Shown here: positions 48,388 to 58,948 of the stretch, piece after piece
How the letters are laid out: every line of letters begins with the position of its first letter
How positions within the stretch are numbered: the first letter of the stretch is position 1
Source: Trametopsis cervina
Lineage: Eukaryota > Basidiomycota > Agaricomycetes > Polyporales > Irpicaceae
Length of the DNA stretch: 64,000 nt
Assembly: GCA_022385755.1 (NCBI GenBank)
Contig: MU278388.1
Span: 88,402-152,401 of the forward strand
Direction of reading: 5' to 3'
Program-made: the position numbers and the translations under genes
Notes under the pieces: model-generated
Told to the model about the DNA's origin: nothing
The model's database searches: none
What the model saw: only the letters and a program-made list of their open reading frames with translations

Positions 48388-49070
48388 GGTGGCTCGATGC
48401 CTGTCTCCGCAGGCCATCATCATCGAACAACATTCATCATACCGGACGTAATGCCTCGAGGCGGCCATCCCATTGAAAGAACACTCAGTGTTGACTGAAC
48501 TTTCCAAGTCTTGCCAGTGTATGAGTGGGTGTTGCTCATCTACATTTTTCACATAGCTGATGGCCACACACGGATGGAATGCACCTTTACATAGAAGCGT
48601 GGCTGAAGCTGCGATGCTGAGAAAATTACTAGACTCTAAGCCCTTTACTTTTGGATATTGGGCTCCCGCACACGGACGAAGATATCACTCGAGGTCTCTC
48701 ACAGATGTCTCCAACGTGCGATGCCATCTCCCGCCTTAAGTTTTGTTGTGCCCGAAACCGAACAACTGCTCTGACAAGTGTGCCAGTAAACGTGAAAACG
48801 TGTACAACCAAATTCCAATGCTGGGTCACTGGTGATGAACAACGCATTAAGATTCTCTCACTCCTCGGTCAAACCCTACTCTTCATCTGATGCGGAGGAA
48901 CCTGATTATGATAGCATTCTATTACTGTCTGTTACTGTATGATACAATCCGTAAATGAAAATCAGAGAGGAAAGGAGCGTGCGAGTGGGATCGTCCATAA
49001 GTGTTTAAAGGTATACTTCACGGTCTGCCTCTGCTCAAGGGCGGGGGTATAAGATAATACGTGAATCGCA
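48388..49070. other. 5' flank of P450-2 and 3' flank of the SPFH gene
   Basis: Two overlapping frames near 48629-48890 (one per strand) show no family signature. No repeats are matched elsewhere. I see nothing else. Confidence 0.4.
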
Positions 49071-51503
49071 CTATGGCGCGACCGCCGGAGCACCACTCGC
49101 CCGCAGACCCATACCTGCCGCCAACGACTTGGACATTAAGTCGCCCATCTGCGCACCGAGGCCTTCAGTGGGCACAAACACGGTCTTCGACCCGAACGCC
49201 TGCACGCGCGCGACGTCCATCCGGCGCAGCTCCATCTCACGCGCGAACTGGTCGAGCACCTGCGCGTCCGCCGCCGCCTTAATGCGTACGGCCTCTGCCT
49301 CGGCTTCGGCGGCGACTTTGGTGGCTCGTGCTTGGGCGTCGGCTTCGATACAGAGACGTTCGGCTTGGGCGCGCGCGGCCGCGACGACACTGTAGGCTTC
49401 GGCGTCGGCTTGAGTCTAAGAAGGGAAATGGTAAGTTTGACGTCGTGATGAAGTGCGCATGTTAGACTGACGTTGAGGGCCTGTGCCTTGACTCGGGCGA
49501 CTGAGAGAGCACCTTCTTCCTGCTTAATCTTGTTACTGTTCTCACGGTCAACGTTCTGTGCAGATAGGACCGCATTTAGCAATAGAATCTCTCGCAAGAT
49601 GCAGCTATACGCACAGCAGCCTCAACCTGCGCCTGCAACGCCCTCGTGGTCAACTTGTCCATGGTGTGAGCAATATCACCCTTGAACTGACGGTCGATGA
49701 CGGCTGCAAGAACGCAGTTAGTTATATGAGATTGAAGCAAATCGTGTGCACGCACCAAGGTCCTTCAGTACGATACCGTATTCGAGCGCAGCGAGGTGGA
49801 GATCGTCCATGGCGTGTGTACGAAGTGCGTCAAGGAAAGCAGACGAAGCGTCGTTCCCTTCGGTGATGTCCTCGGGGCCTAGCGATCGCTGCTTCACCAT
49901 GGAGCTGTAATCGACTGTACGGAGTAAGCGCTCTCTTAGTCCTATGCGGTAGCACCGGTGCGACATGACTTACGATGGGCGACGATCTGAGTGAGGATGG
50001 ACTGAGCCTTGTCTCTCAGAGCGTCGTACGGCGTCGTATAACCATGCTTGGCAAGCTTGAGCGGTTCCGTCAATTGCCTGCATCATAGGTCAGTCCCTGC
50101 GAGCTAAGGTGACGATGGATTGAGTATTATACGTACCACTTCAGGTATATCGTCAGGCCGACGGGTACTTGGTCTCGTGTGAAACTAGAAGTGGAATTGG
50201 TCAGCCAGGTGTCATCTTTGCCAGGAATGCGCTTACATGTCCTTGGTGGGCATCTCCTTCTGATTCTCTCCCAGCGTGTACATGCCCCGGAGCGTCACGT
50301 TAGGGTTTGTGATATAATGCTGCCCGGCAGGAAGCAGCTCGAGGTCGTCGCCCCTCTGAAGGATGGCACAGTTGTTCGCCGGGATGTTCAAGCTGGCCGT
50401 GGTGATGAATTTGAATTTCGCGGGACTTAGAAAAGAGAGCATGAGACTCACAACAAGGCCACGACGTAGCTCTTCGATTTGTGCGACCCGGTTGAGCTGG
50501 TCATGGTCACCTCATCCGTCCTGAAACATCTTGAGATGCCGATTCGCGATAATAAGTATGAAAAAAGGCCTACCATCCGAGCGTAGCTCCGGTGGTGGTA
50601 TCCTTCCATGGGCTTGACAAGTGGGTCTGGTCGACGATAGCGAGAACATCATATGATCCTTCGACGGCATAGGCAACGAAACCGGAGTTCTTGATCACGA
50701 AGATGTGATTCTAGGGAAAATGTTAGCATGTTCATCCATGACACCCTGTATTGGTAGGGTGATACCTGAGGGTCAGATACTACAGCCGCCTGATATGAAG
50801 TCAGTTTGGTGATCGTAAAGAGTGAAATACCTTACACATACCTGATTCTGCGATACTTGCACAACAGTGAGCCCGCGGAATGAAATCACGGTATCGGACA
50901 CTGAAGATCAACGCGTGAGCTATAGGATATTGTACAAGGCTGTGTGATCGCTTACACCCTTGAGTTCCACACCACTCTCGGGCCCACCAGTTGCGCAGAG
51001 GATACCCAGGGTAACGTCCAGGACGAGTAAGGATCTTCGGTAGCCCACCATGGTTGATAAGACCCAGTTGTCCGGGAGTTATTTCTCGCCCTATCCAGTC
51101 TGTCGGGGTCTGGTGTCGAAAGTCCAGTTAGCGAACATGGAGACACCCATATGCAATCCAAAGCTAACCTTGCTCGACAGTATGTGGCCTTTGTTTGACT
51201 ATAATATGACATAGCGGTGAGTTCACCATCGTGCGAGGTAGAGGATATATAACGTACCCGTCGAAGTTGCTCGTCCAGTTTGTTCAACGCGGAGATGAGC
51301 CCATCTTTGCCTATGCTCACGAAGAACTGTCGATCCGACTCCATGTAATCGGCAGTTTCGCCAAAGTGGGGTATGACCGGCGCACCAAACCCAGCCTTCC
51401 CTGGTAAAGGCTTCTTCGGAGAGTGGTTCGAGCGGCCATCATTGAGGTACTCAGCATCTCCTATGTGAGAGAGGGGCCCGCCGACAACTGTTGATCCGTC
51501 CAT
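49071..51503 (-). CDS. SPFH/band-7 domain protein, flotillin/prohibitin type
   Basis: SPFH proteins form oligomeric scaffolds on membranes. The minus-strand exons begin MDGSTVVGGPLSHIGDAEYL at 51503 and give PHFGETADYMESDRQFF, a beta-rich region (CAILQRGDDLELLPAGQHYI, NPNVTLRGMYTLGENQ), then the band-7 core VPVGLTIYLKWQLTEPLKLA, YDALRDKAQSILTQIVAH and MVKQRSLGPEDI. The coiled-coil tail is rich in Ala, Glu and Gln (LSAQNVDRENSNKIKQEEGA, then AEAVRIKAAADAQVLDQFAR), ending ASGAPAVAP at 49071. The layout, SPFH followed by an Ala/Glu coiled coil, is the usual one. No N-terminal membrane segment is obvious, so it is probably peripheral or lipid-anchored. Around nine introns are needed. An upstream in-frame ATG exists, but MDGS lies just downstream of a TATA-like run and fits best. 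Confidence 0.8.
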
Positions 51504-51587
51504 TGTATGAGGAGCGTGGTAGAGGGTATGAGAGGGTGATGAAAGCTGTTGCTGGTATGTGGGGTATGACTGTGAGAACAGTACTCC

Positions 51588-51595
51588 TATATATA
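51588..51595 (-). promoter_or_regulatory. TATA-like element of the SPFH gene
   Basis: A TATATATA run 85 bases upstream of the chosen ATG at 51503. It favours that start over the more distant in-frame ATG upstream, which would place this element inside the coding region. Confidence 0.45.
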
Positions 51596-52652
51596 CGTCT
51601 AATGACCTGGGCGCCACATACTGTATGTTGGAACAGCATGTGTCGTCCGGTGGTGAAGGAAACTTTCCAGAAAGAGCAACGATCGAATGTAATTGGCACC
51701 AGTTAGGCAAATACGCGGGGCTCGCAGGTCGCTAGGTACCTGGCTTGCATTCAGGATCTTGTCGGCTGTGCAATCATGGCGGTTAGAGCCCTGTCGGCAG
51801 ACGGGGGCAGTACCACTTGTGCCATCAAAATGTATATGCACGCGTTGTCCGGATTGAAACGGATCAAAGCGAAGTCTGTAACAGACTGTGCTTTTCAGCT
51901 CCTAGGACCATGTGAGCGCCAGCAGTGCTGTGAGTACTGAGTCCAGTAATGCGCACACTGCAAAGGGATGTCGGTGGTGGCTGTGCCTCAGGCACTTAAA
52001 CGCCACAGCATGGTCCGGGATAACCGGGCCGACTCACCACTGAACCAGAATCGCCTTACGTGCTACAGCCTTCGTGTATAATTGATGATGTACCACTATA
52101 GCAGCATAGCCACGGCCAGGGGAAACAAACATCAGCGTCCTACCGGACGTTAATGACCGGAGGCGAAGTGCGTTACGCTTGGCGTTGCCGATTGGTCTCG
52201 AGTTCTCGGCACAGTTGAGTCAAGTAGGTCTGAGATATAGAGCAGCGGACCATAACGAGATATGCCAAGGTTCACATGCAAGGTATACATTGACAGTATA
52301 CTGCTGAGGTAGAGGTGGTCATCTGCCCGTTCATCACAACTATCGTGTGCCGACCCACTTCAGCCCCGCCGAGCGAGAGCCAAGCTTCGAGCCTGTAAAG
52401 CGTCTTGCACAGCGACTACCTGTGCACCATGGTCGAATAGCTTGGCGTAGCTGCTGACTCACGATGCCGGGGTAATTAACACAAGCCGAGTGAGCGCGGT
52501 ACACATAACGTCTTATGTGGATAATGGGTCACACCTAAACGCGACAAGATAGCAGACTTGCTGTGGCGGAGAAGGGCGTGGATCTAAAGGCAGCCATCCA
52601 GGTGTACGACTTCGAGCTATGTCTCGGGGGATAGCAAACTGTAACAATAAAA
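51596..52652. other. intergenic, nothing recognised
   Basis: About 1.05 kb between the SPFH promoter and the stop of the RCE1 gene. I see no convincing frame, repeat or RNA gene. Confidence 0.45.
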
Positions 52653-53812
52653 TCAATATATGACAGAGCTGCCTGGTGGCGTCCAGTATAATCCTCTGTC
52701 TCCCGTAGTCCAGCTGCGCAGGGTATAAATGTAGCCGACTATGCCAATAATATACATAGCTATAATGGCTGCAACGCTGCGTCAATACATTGATACAACA
52801 CAAATGTATCTGACATACCGGTGCGTCTGTGAGGATACTGTGCAACGTCTGATCCAAACCCAGGGAGGCCCATTATGTTGCAAAATATGTGTGACGCGAC
52901 GGGTGGTAAGAGTGACCCAGTTCTCAAGAAAAGGTAAGCACAATGAAATCCGAACAGCGTAGTGTACGCTAGTTGAAAGACTACAAAGGGAAGTATTAGA
53001 TTTGGTTAGTATGTCGCGGTTCAACTACGCACGAACAGACATGGCAGCGTTCTGCATCGCTTGCCGAGTACAGCCTAGACGATAGTATATCTCCCAGCCG
53101 TGGTGAACGTGCGCAAGACCAAACCACAAAGGGCTGAGAAAAATCAGTTTGTTCGAAGAAACACCAGCCATGTGATATAAGGCTAGAACACATGCTCGGA
53201 AGACAGTCTCCTCTGTCGCAGGGGCCTACAGTGCATACATTAACTCAGTACTTTATGTGAACCTGGGGCAGTGCTCACAATGATATAGTTCCGCCACCCT
53301 ATCCAGGTCGTAAACACTGGAGTTACATTCCACTTTATACTCCAGCCCCGCTGTAGTGGCAAAGTTCCAGACAAGAATGCCACATAAAGGGGGCCACTGT
53401 ATAGCACCGGCGCGACGAGACAAGGTAGAATGGGTGCTGAAGTCAGTCCCAGACGAATCCACGTTGATGCGAGTATCGCAGAGGTTCTCTGTGGCATGTT
53501 TTAATACAACAGAAGCTACTGTTGAAAAAGACGAACCTCATTGCCACCAGAAACATGTCGTACCGCACCGAACACGAGAACACAGCTGAGGACAGTGCTT
53601 ATAGAAACCGCAATGAGCCTCGCACGAATTACGTCCGGGTCATCTCTTCGTCGTGCCCTTTCCTTTGCTTGATCCTGGGCAGATTCGGTCCTGTAGCTGA
53701 TTCGTGTTTGCTGTAAAACGTAGAGAATGCCAACATAGGAAGCAGCGCAGAAGCCGGCTAATGCGTGGGCTTCCACTACAGACAAGGGAGGCTGCGAGAA
53801 TAAGACTGCCAT
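52653..53812 (-). CDS. RCE1: CAAX prenyl protease 2 (RCE1)
   Basis: RCE1 is an ER membrane glutamic-type protease that removes the last three residues from farnesylated or geranylgeranylated CAAX proteins such as Ras. The minus strand reads [20 protein letters not shown] (ATG at 53812), then [38 protein letters not shown] and [17 protein letters not shown]. The catalytic Glu pair lies at 53208-53213. Next come [17 protein letters not shown] (catalytic His region 53100-53123), [20 protein letters not shown] and [18 protein letters not shown], ending with a membrane helix ([18 protein letters not shown]) and stop at 52653. Five exons fit with consensus GT-AG signals, one intron being gtgagcac...tgtag between RNYII and APATEE. 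Frames upstream of 53812 lack an ATG. All key residues are present; length near 300 residues is normal. Confidence 0.93.
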
Positions 53813-54790
53813 CAGACACAATTCCCCAGTCACGCTGTCCGCGGAGTGTGTGCGAGACCAGGATGTGTTGCCACTACGGAGAGTTGAACGTGCCAGTGGC
53901 TTAAGCTCAGGACAACAATAGACGCCGCCATCGCAAATCTCAGCTGTAGCAGGGAGATCAATTGACTTCTCTCAACGTACATCGCCGGAAAAACAAAAAT
54001 TAGATCTAACTTGACCTATATAGGTAACCCTAACCTTGCAATATATATTCTGACCACCGAGGGCTGGAGTTGCAGCGCAGGGTCGCGCATATTTGATAGT
54101 TGGCCACTCTCACCGTGCAATATCATTTCTGACACTGGGTTTTCCACACCATGGCATTTCCGGCAGAGCCAATATCATGTTTTACCACCCGTTGCATTGG
54201 TACAGCCCGAATATGGATTGTGTTGACCAATTTATCTAGGGTTGCTTAAGATTGCGCACAGTCGAATATGCGAAAATATGATTATTCATTTTCTTTTCTA
54301 GTACACATCTCATTCTGTAGTCTACGGAAACAGCATATATTCACACAGTCGAGAGGAGGCCAATCAATGGATGTATGCGGTTGCCAAAGCGTGATACCGA
54401 GAGTCGGGCGCATGAGATTGTGCGCATTGATGAGGAATAGCTGCCCGCTGATTTCAGATGCAAGCGTGTGTGGGTCGGCGCAGGGGAAGGTGTCACTGCC
54501 AAGCCTGCAGAGGCGATGTGGACAACGATGTCCTCGGGCTCATGGAGGAATGAGTGACCCTAACACAAGTGAGTTTAGCGAGAGGAGTACGTGGGGAGAC
54601 TGACCGTATTGATGAGCAACAAGAGCATGACTGACGAGAACGAGGCTAAACAAGGGCATGTAATTGCTCTGCTTCAGCGGCTCATCTAGACTCTCACTGT
54701 ACAGCCGCACCGTACGTCGGCAAAATCAAGACCAGTCTAGTGTTCATGAGAATGGTTCCGTGTCTGGTTTATGCAATCAGGAGAACTTAC
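53813..54790. other. 5' flank of RCE1; nothing firm
   Basis: No gene is recognised. A minus-strand frame near 54360-54560 (FLHEPEDIVVHIASAG) might be a downstream exon of the unrecognised fragment at 54791-55039, but I could not connect the two with confidence. Confidence 0.4.
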
Positions 54791-55039
54791 CGTTGGTCCT
54801 CGATCGGACCCAAGCGTGATGTTGGTGGGATGAGCAAAGACAAGTTGGCCGAAGCCTAATGGCAGCTCGCAGACGGGGCCGGGCATTGAGATATACCTGA
54901 CCAAATAGGGTTGTAGCTCCGCTGTAGTACTGTACAGCTGCACCTCACCGTCCATGTAGAGCGGTCTGAGCTTCAGCTCGTCATACCGAGACTCTGCGGG
55001 CTCAATGACGTCATTAAGCACGGTGAAATTAGGTAGCAT
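54791..55039 (-). CDS. unrecognised protein-coding exon
   Basis: A minus-strand frame from ATG 55039 reads MLPNFTVLNDVIEPAESRYD and then DELKLRPLYMDGEVQLYS, GFGQLVFAHPTNITLGSDRG, and stops at a good donor (ACG|GTAAGT at 54790). Composition and the splice site look like a real exon. I do not recognise the family and found neither a convincing downstream partner nor an upstream exon beyond a possible one near 55090-55140. It may be a gene relic. Confidence 0.3.
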
Positions 55040-55316
55040 CGCCAAAGATTAGCATTTTTCAAGCGGGATTCTAAAACAATGCATACCGAGGTAAACAGGT
55101 GCTTCAAGGTGCTCTCGCAATGGAAGGGGTGATAAACCCGGTGCCAAAATCAATCGTCATTGCAGCGCGTTGGCATACTTTCCCACAATGATTTACTTGG
55201 GGGATAACGGCGCTGCGGGGGCACGCCCGGCCCGATAGCATGTTGCAGATCGAAGTTTGCAGTTTGCAATAAATTGTTCCATATGCACATGTACAGCTAA
55301 CTAGCTAACATTAATC
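55040..55316. other. intergenic, nothing seen
   Basis: Short gap of about 280 bases between the unrecognised exon and the stop of the first gene in the three-gene cluster. Confidence 0.5.
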
Positions 55317-56332
55317 TCACGCGCCGTTGACATTCACCGCCGGTCCCAACAGAGACGATTCCAAAGCTCGCAGATTCCTTGCCTGCCACTGCATCACCGC
55401 AATGTCGTGTTCGAGGTCCGCGAGCAAACGTCTAACTGAGCGTAAGGTACGCCCTCCGTCAAGCGGTGTAGTGTTTTCACTGGACCCGTCCGCCGCCGCC
55501 CTGCTTTCAGCTAATGCAAAGGGTACCGCAAAGCCTGCGCTCAGCATTCCCCCGACCAATCCCTCAATTGTGAATGCAGGACCAGCATCCGTTGGGGAAG
55601 GCGAGTTGTTTGCAGATCGCGCGCGTGGGGCCTGAGGAATTGTTTCGCGGGCGTTGTTCTCGCCCCGCTCAGGCAACCTAGCTGTACCGTCGTTTTCGTT
55701 CGAGTTGACGGATTTGGCGCGAAGACGGCGAGAGGTCCTAGCTGGCGTCACAACGCGTTTTCCTTTGGACCTTTTTGTACGTCCTGAGCGACTTCCATTA
55801 ATACCACAGACATCTTTTCTTTCTTTAACGTTACGTACTGGTCTTTGCGTTACGCTTCACTCTTGCTTCGCTACTGGAGACCTCTTCCTCCGTCACGGAA
55901 ACATTGTCGGCGGGCTCGAGTTCCGGTTGAACTGAGTATTAGATTAGGCACAACGGTAGCACTGACCTATGTAACGTACAACTTACCTATGACCCAATTG
56001 TAATCCCACTTATCGCGTAATAAAGTACGAATCTCCCCAACCCAGCTGCTGGCCTCCCACTGCATCGCGATCTTTGCGATCACGTTGAACGCGTGCGTAG
56101 TCACCACATCGCTGGCTTTGTTTCCTGACACCAACGTGTATGTGTTCTGCAGAATTGTGAGACCAACACACGCGTGACAAGGGTGACTTACCAACGATTT
56201 CACAATCTCGTCGATTGCGCCCTTTGTGGCGTTCTCGTCGCCCGGGTTTTCCAACGCAGTTCTGCACTGACTCTGAACGTCCGCTTCCGCTCTGTTGATC
56301 AGGAATTGAATTGAGTCTTCAGGGTCGTCCAT
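55317..56332 (-). CDS. cluster gene 1: N-terminal domain plus coiled coil, no Cys cluster
   Basis: Unrecognised family, related to cluster gene 3. ATG at 56332: MDDPEDSIQFLINRAEADVQ, intron, then a helical domain ending SSWVGEIRTLLRDKWDYNWVI. This aligns in exon structure and pattern with the N-terminal half of gene 3 (RKWVHTKWAHDTREYILREH). A short acidic exon (VSVTEEEVSSSEARVKR) and a basic exon (RSGRTKRSKGKRVVTPARTS) follow, then a disordered stretch and a final helical stretch TLRSVRRLLADLEHDIAVMQ, possibly a coiled coil. About three introns. The basic cluster resembles a nuclear localisation signal. The six-Cys module of genes 2 and 3 is absent. About 240 bases separate its start from the divergent gene 2. 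Confidence 0.6.
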
Positions 56333-56569
56333 TTGAGAGTGTGTGATGGAAGTACCAGTGCGTACTGGGTGTCAGATCAGAGAGAAAGATGAGATGAGAC
56401 TTAGAACGCGTGTTTAGGTTATGTAGCGCCCGTCGGTGAACTTGCCGATTTCACGTACCCAAGTGAAGTTGTTGCTCAGCCACAGGTGGCGCACAAACCA
56501 GACAATAGAAATCCACGAAAAATTTCCGTATCCGTAAGTGAGATGTGGTGAATTAACTGTTCCGCCGTT

Positions 56570-57520
56570 ATGTTCGAGCGGTCCGAACTCGCGGATGCTA
56601 CTTTGCTGCGGAGCGCCCACACCCGACTGCTCTTGACCTTCGACAACTACATATTCGGTATGGATGCGTCTCAAGCACAGGTCGACGCGGTCATGCACGA
56701 CGCAGCCACTGCTGACACGGCAGCGGTAGCTCAGGCAATATCGCCAGTGCCTGCAGAGGTAGATCCACAAGTTTCTCGCTATGCCGGTTACCCGCCATTT
56801 GTTCAAGCATCATTCACGTTGGACACCTTTCGTCGGGGGTTTCAGGACATGGCGCAGTGGCCTCGGCATCTATTCATTTCTGTACCAAGGAATGGGTTGA
56901 AACGGATGGTGAGTCGGTTTGTTTTCTGTAACTCTCGTTGTAACCGCCTTTCCAGTGCCAGGCTTGTGAGGCTTCTCCGTCGGTTCAGGCGTGCGTGTAC
57001 AGCGACGGACGGGAAATTTGCATCTTGTGTCAGATAAACGGACAACCATGCGTTGAGCAGAACCCGCTCGAATTGACTGACTCGGAGCCGCAGGCTAAAA
57101 GACGTAGGACCCAGTTGTTCTCTCCTTTTCCGTCCGATCATTTACCCGCAGATTATAGGTCGCATTCTTACGCCCAAGATGAAGGCATCGATAGAAACCA
57201 CTGGCAAACGCAAAGCGCCGACACCCGTCGAAGTCATACCTATCTCTAGAGCTGCCACCGGTTCTAAAGCCGCCGTTGCAACTGTTACGCAAACCATTCG
57301 ATCTGACCTGTCAAGGTCTGCGACTCCCGCAACGACAACTTCCGCGCACAACCCGCAAGTCTCTCCTTCGAACCCTGCGCACGTTACTGCGGTTGAGGAT
57401 AGGAAGGGTATTTTGCGGGCTAAGATGGCATTGATAGAACGTAGACTGATCAGGCTGGATATGTTGGAAACTAACCTTCTGAAGTATGGAGCGAAGGCTA
57501 TGGACATGACCCACACGTAG
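56570..57520 (+). CDS. cluster gene 2: Zn2Cys6-like cysteine cluster protein
   Basis: Unrecognised family. ATG at 56570 starts MFERSELADATLLRSAHTRL; SLDTF-type helix text FTLDTFRRGFQDMAQWPRHL leads through an intron (gtgagtcgg...ttccag) into a cysteine cluster at 56956-57051 with spacing C-x2-C-x8-C-x8-C-x2-C-x6-C. That spacing is close to fungal Zn2Cys6 binuclear zinc domains. However, the loop lacks the run of Arg/Lys that contacts DNA there. A KRRR patch, a Ser/Thr/Pro-rich linker and a C-terminal amphipathic helix (RAKMALIERRLIRLDMLETN) follow. A second intron near 57103-57150 restores frame. The gene converges with gene 3, whose module has identical spacing. An upstream exon matching the N-terminal domain of genes 1 and 3 was not found. 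Function unknown. Confidence 0.6.
56956..57051 (+). other. six-cysteine cluster in gene 2
   Basis: 32 residues from first to sixth Cys. Same spacing as in gene 3 and same surrounding text type (S-P-S-V/L-P-D-V, then ACVY or ICVY, ending PC). Predicted to bind two zinc ions if it folds like Zn2Cys6. Confidence 0.6.
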
Positions 57521-57636
57521 CTGAATGGGTACCACACACGGACAGTTGTCGATAGAATAGAGTAGCAAGTCGTTAATCAGATTTCTTTTTATATACATAC
57601 ATAACAGGGTACGCCGGTAATTGCAACATACGCTGG

Positions 57637-58948
57637 TCAAGCATCCGTCGCGTCGTGTCCCTCGTTTGTCTCCATATCGTCCAACTCCCATTGTAATACA
57701 GCTAGATGTGCGCGTAATTGCGACTTTTCGTGTCGCACAGCTGTCAGTAGCTGCGTAGTATTCGCGGAACCTGTTTCGTCCACCACAGAACTGATTACGG
57801 TAGATGCTTGATTTGTTGTCGGCGCCAAAAGTATGTCGCTCCCCTCGTCTGTTTCAGAGGCACCGACGGTGAGATAAGAAATAGTAGAATCGACAGGTTT
57901 TAACAAACCTTGCGTGTTTGCACTGGTGCCAGCCACGTTTGAAGCTTGCAAAGTCGTTTCCACCGCAGTTAGAGACGATGTGCACGGCTTGTCGTCAATC
58001 TTACACTGGAAGCATTGGGTACCTTCCTTCAGATACACACAGATCGCAACGTCAGGCAGAGCGGTGCATTCATGGCACTGCACAATATAACATGTGGATA
58101 AGTGAATAACCCAGACATCGAACGTAGCTGGACTTACCATTGGCTGACCCTTTGAACGTTTGTATTTGACGTACGGGCCTGTTGGCCATGCCTCATCCGC
58201 AAACGCTCGCTCCAGGTCCCCCTGGGAGAAATTGTCTTGAATGTAGCGCGGATATCTCCGATACACAGCTGCAAATTTCTTTTTCTCGATAATATTGGTT
58301 CGGTACCCGTCGTCGTTGTGAGGAGTTGTTGTATTAGCTCGCCCTGCCTGTTCTGGAACCACCGTTATGCCGGAGGACGCGCCAACAGTGGCCTCCGTCG
58401 GTTTCGGTCTGAGTTCCTCCGGGATTACTGTCGAGTGATCATGAAATCAGAAATGCGGTAAGTTCTCTCTGCAACAACTCACAGTTGTACAGCTGTTTCA
58501 AACGGGTGTGCTGCATACGGAAGTCTTCCGTACTCATCTGCCCCGTTCTGACCTGTTGGAACAGTTTCTCCACCTCCGTGTCGAAGTCGAATATCAATTT
58601 GTTGAATAGGTCGATATTATGCTCGCGCAGGATGTATTCTCTGGTATCGTGCGCCCATTTGGTGTGCACCCATTTTCGTACACCTGTAGTGACCACTCTC
58701 CGTGCTGCGTCCATAGCGGCCGTCGTACTCTCAGTTTTATTGAACTGCGCAAGCGCAGCCTTCACGATCCATTAACTCTGGTACAACGCATTGTTATTTC
58801 AACTTACTATACCCAACATCAGCTCCTCGATCAGTTCTTTGTCTGTTTCTTCTGCCGTGGAGTCGGCACGCCACCGTTCGGTGAGTGAAACCAAATGGCT
58901 TAGAGCCCGATCGCCGAGAAATCCTAGCGCAGGTGTACTAGAGTCCAT
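57637..58948 (-). CDS. cluster gene 3: N-terminal domain plus Zn2Cys6-like cysteine cluster
   Basis: Unrecognised family, most complete member. ATG 58948: MDSSTPALGFLGDRALSHLV, intron, helical domain AALAQFNKTESTTAAMDAAR through REHNIDLFNKLIFDFDTE, intron, IPEELRPKPTEATVGAS, RRYPRYIQDNFSQGDLERAF, then PTGPYVKYKRSKGQPM. After an intron comes the cysteine cluster (57982-58077, C-x2-C-x8-C-x8-C-x2-C-x6-C). A Ser/Thr-rich linker and a C-terminal coiled-coil-like helix (RHEKSQLRAHLAVLQWELDD) end at 57637. The short exon after the first intron uses an acceptor at ...gtgaag, since earlier acceptors give a stop. Basic residues precede, rather than lie within, the cysteine cluster. The architecture resembles a regulator with a dimerisation helix; this is inference. 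Confidence 0.65.
57982..58077 (-). other. six-cysteine cluster in gene 3
   Basis: Six Cys in 32 residues, with identical spacing to gene 2. The intervening text is hydrophobic and acidic (ALPDVAICVYLKEG), with only scattered Lys. Confidence 0.6.

Noticed and set aside
48629..48890. Overlapping plus- and minus-strand frames between P450-2 and the SPFH gene
   Set aside because: Neither has a motif or splice extension; one is likely the shadow of the other, and neither is supported.
53513..53833. RCE1 start at 53833
   Set aside because: That codon is GTG; the first in-frame ATG is at 53812 and gives a normal N-terminus.
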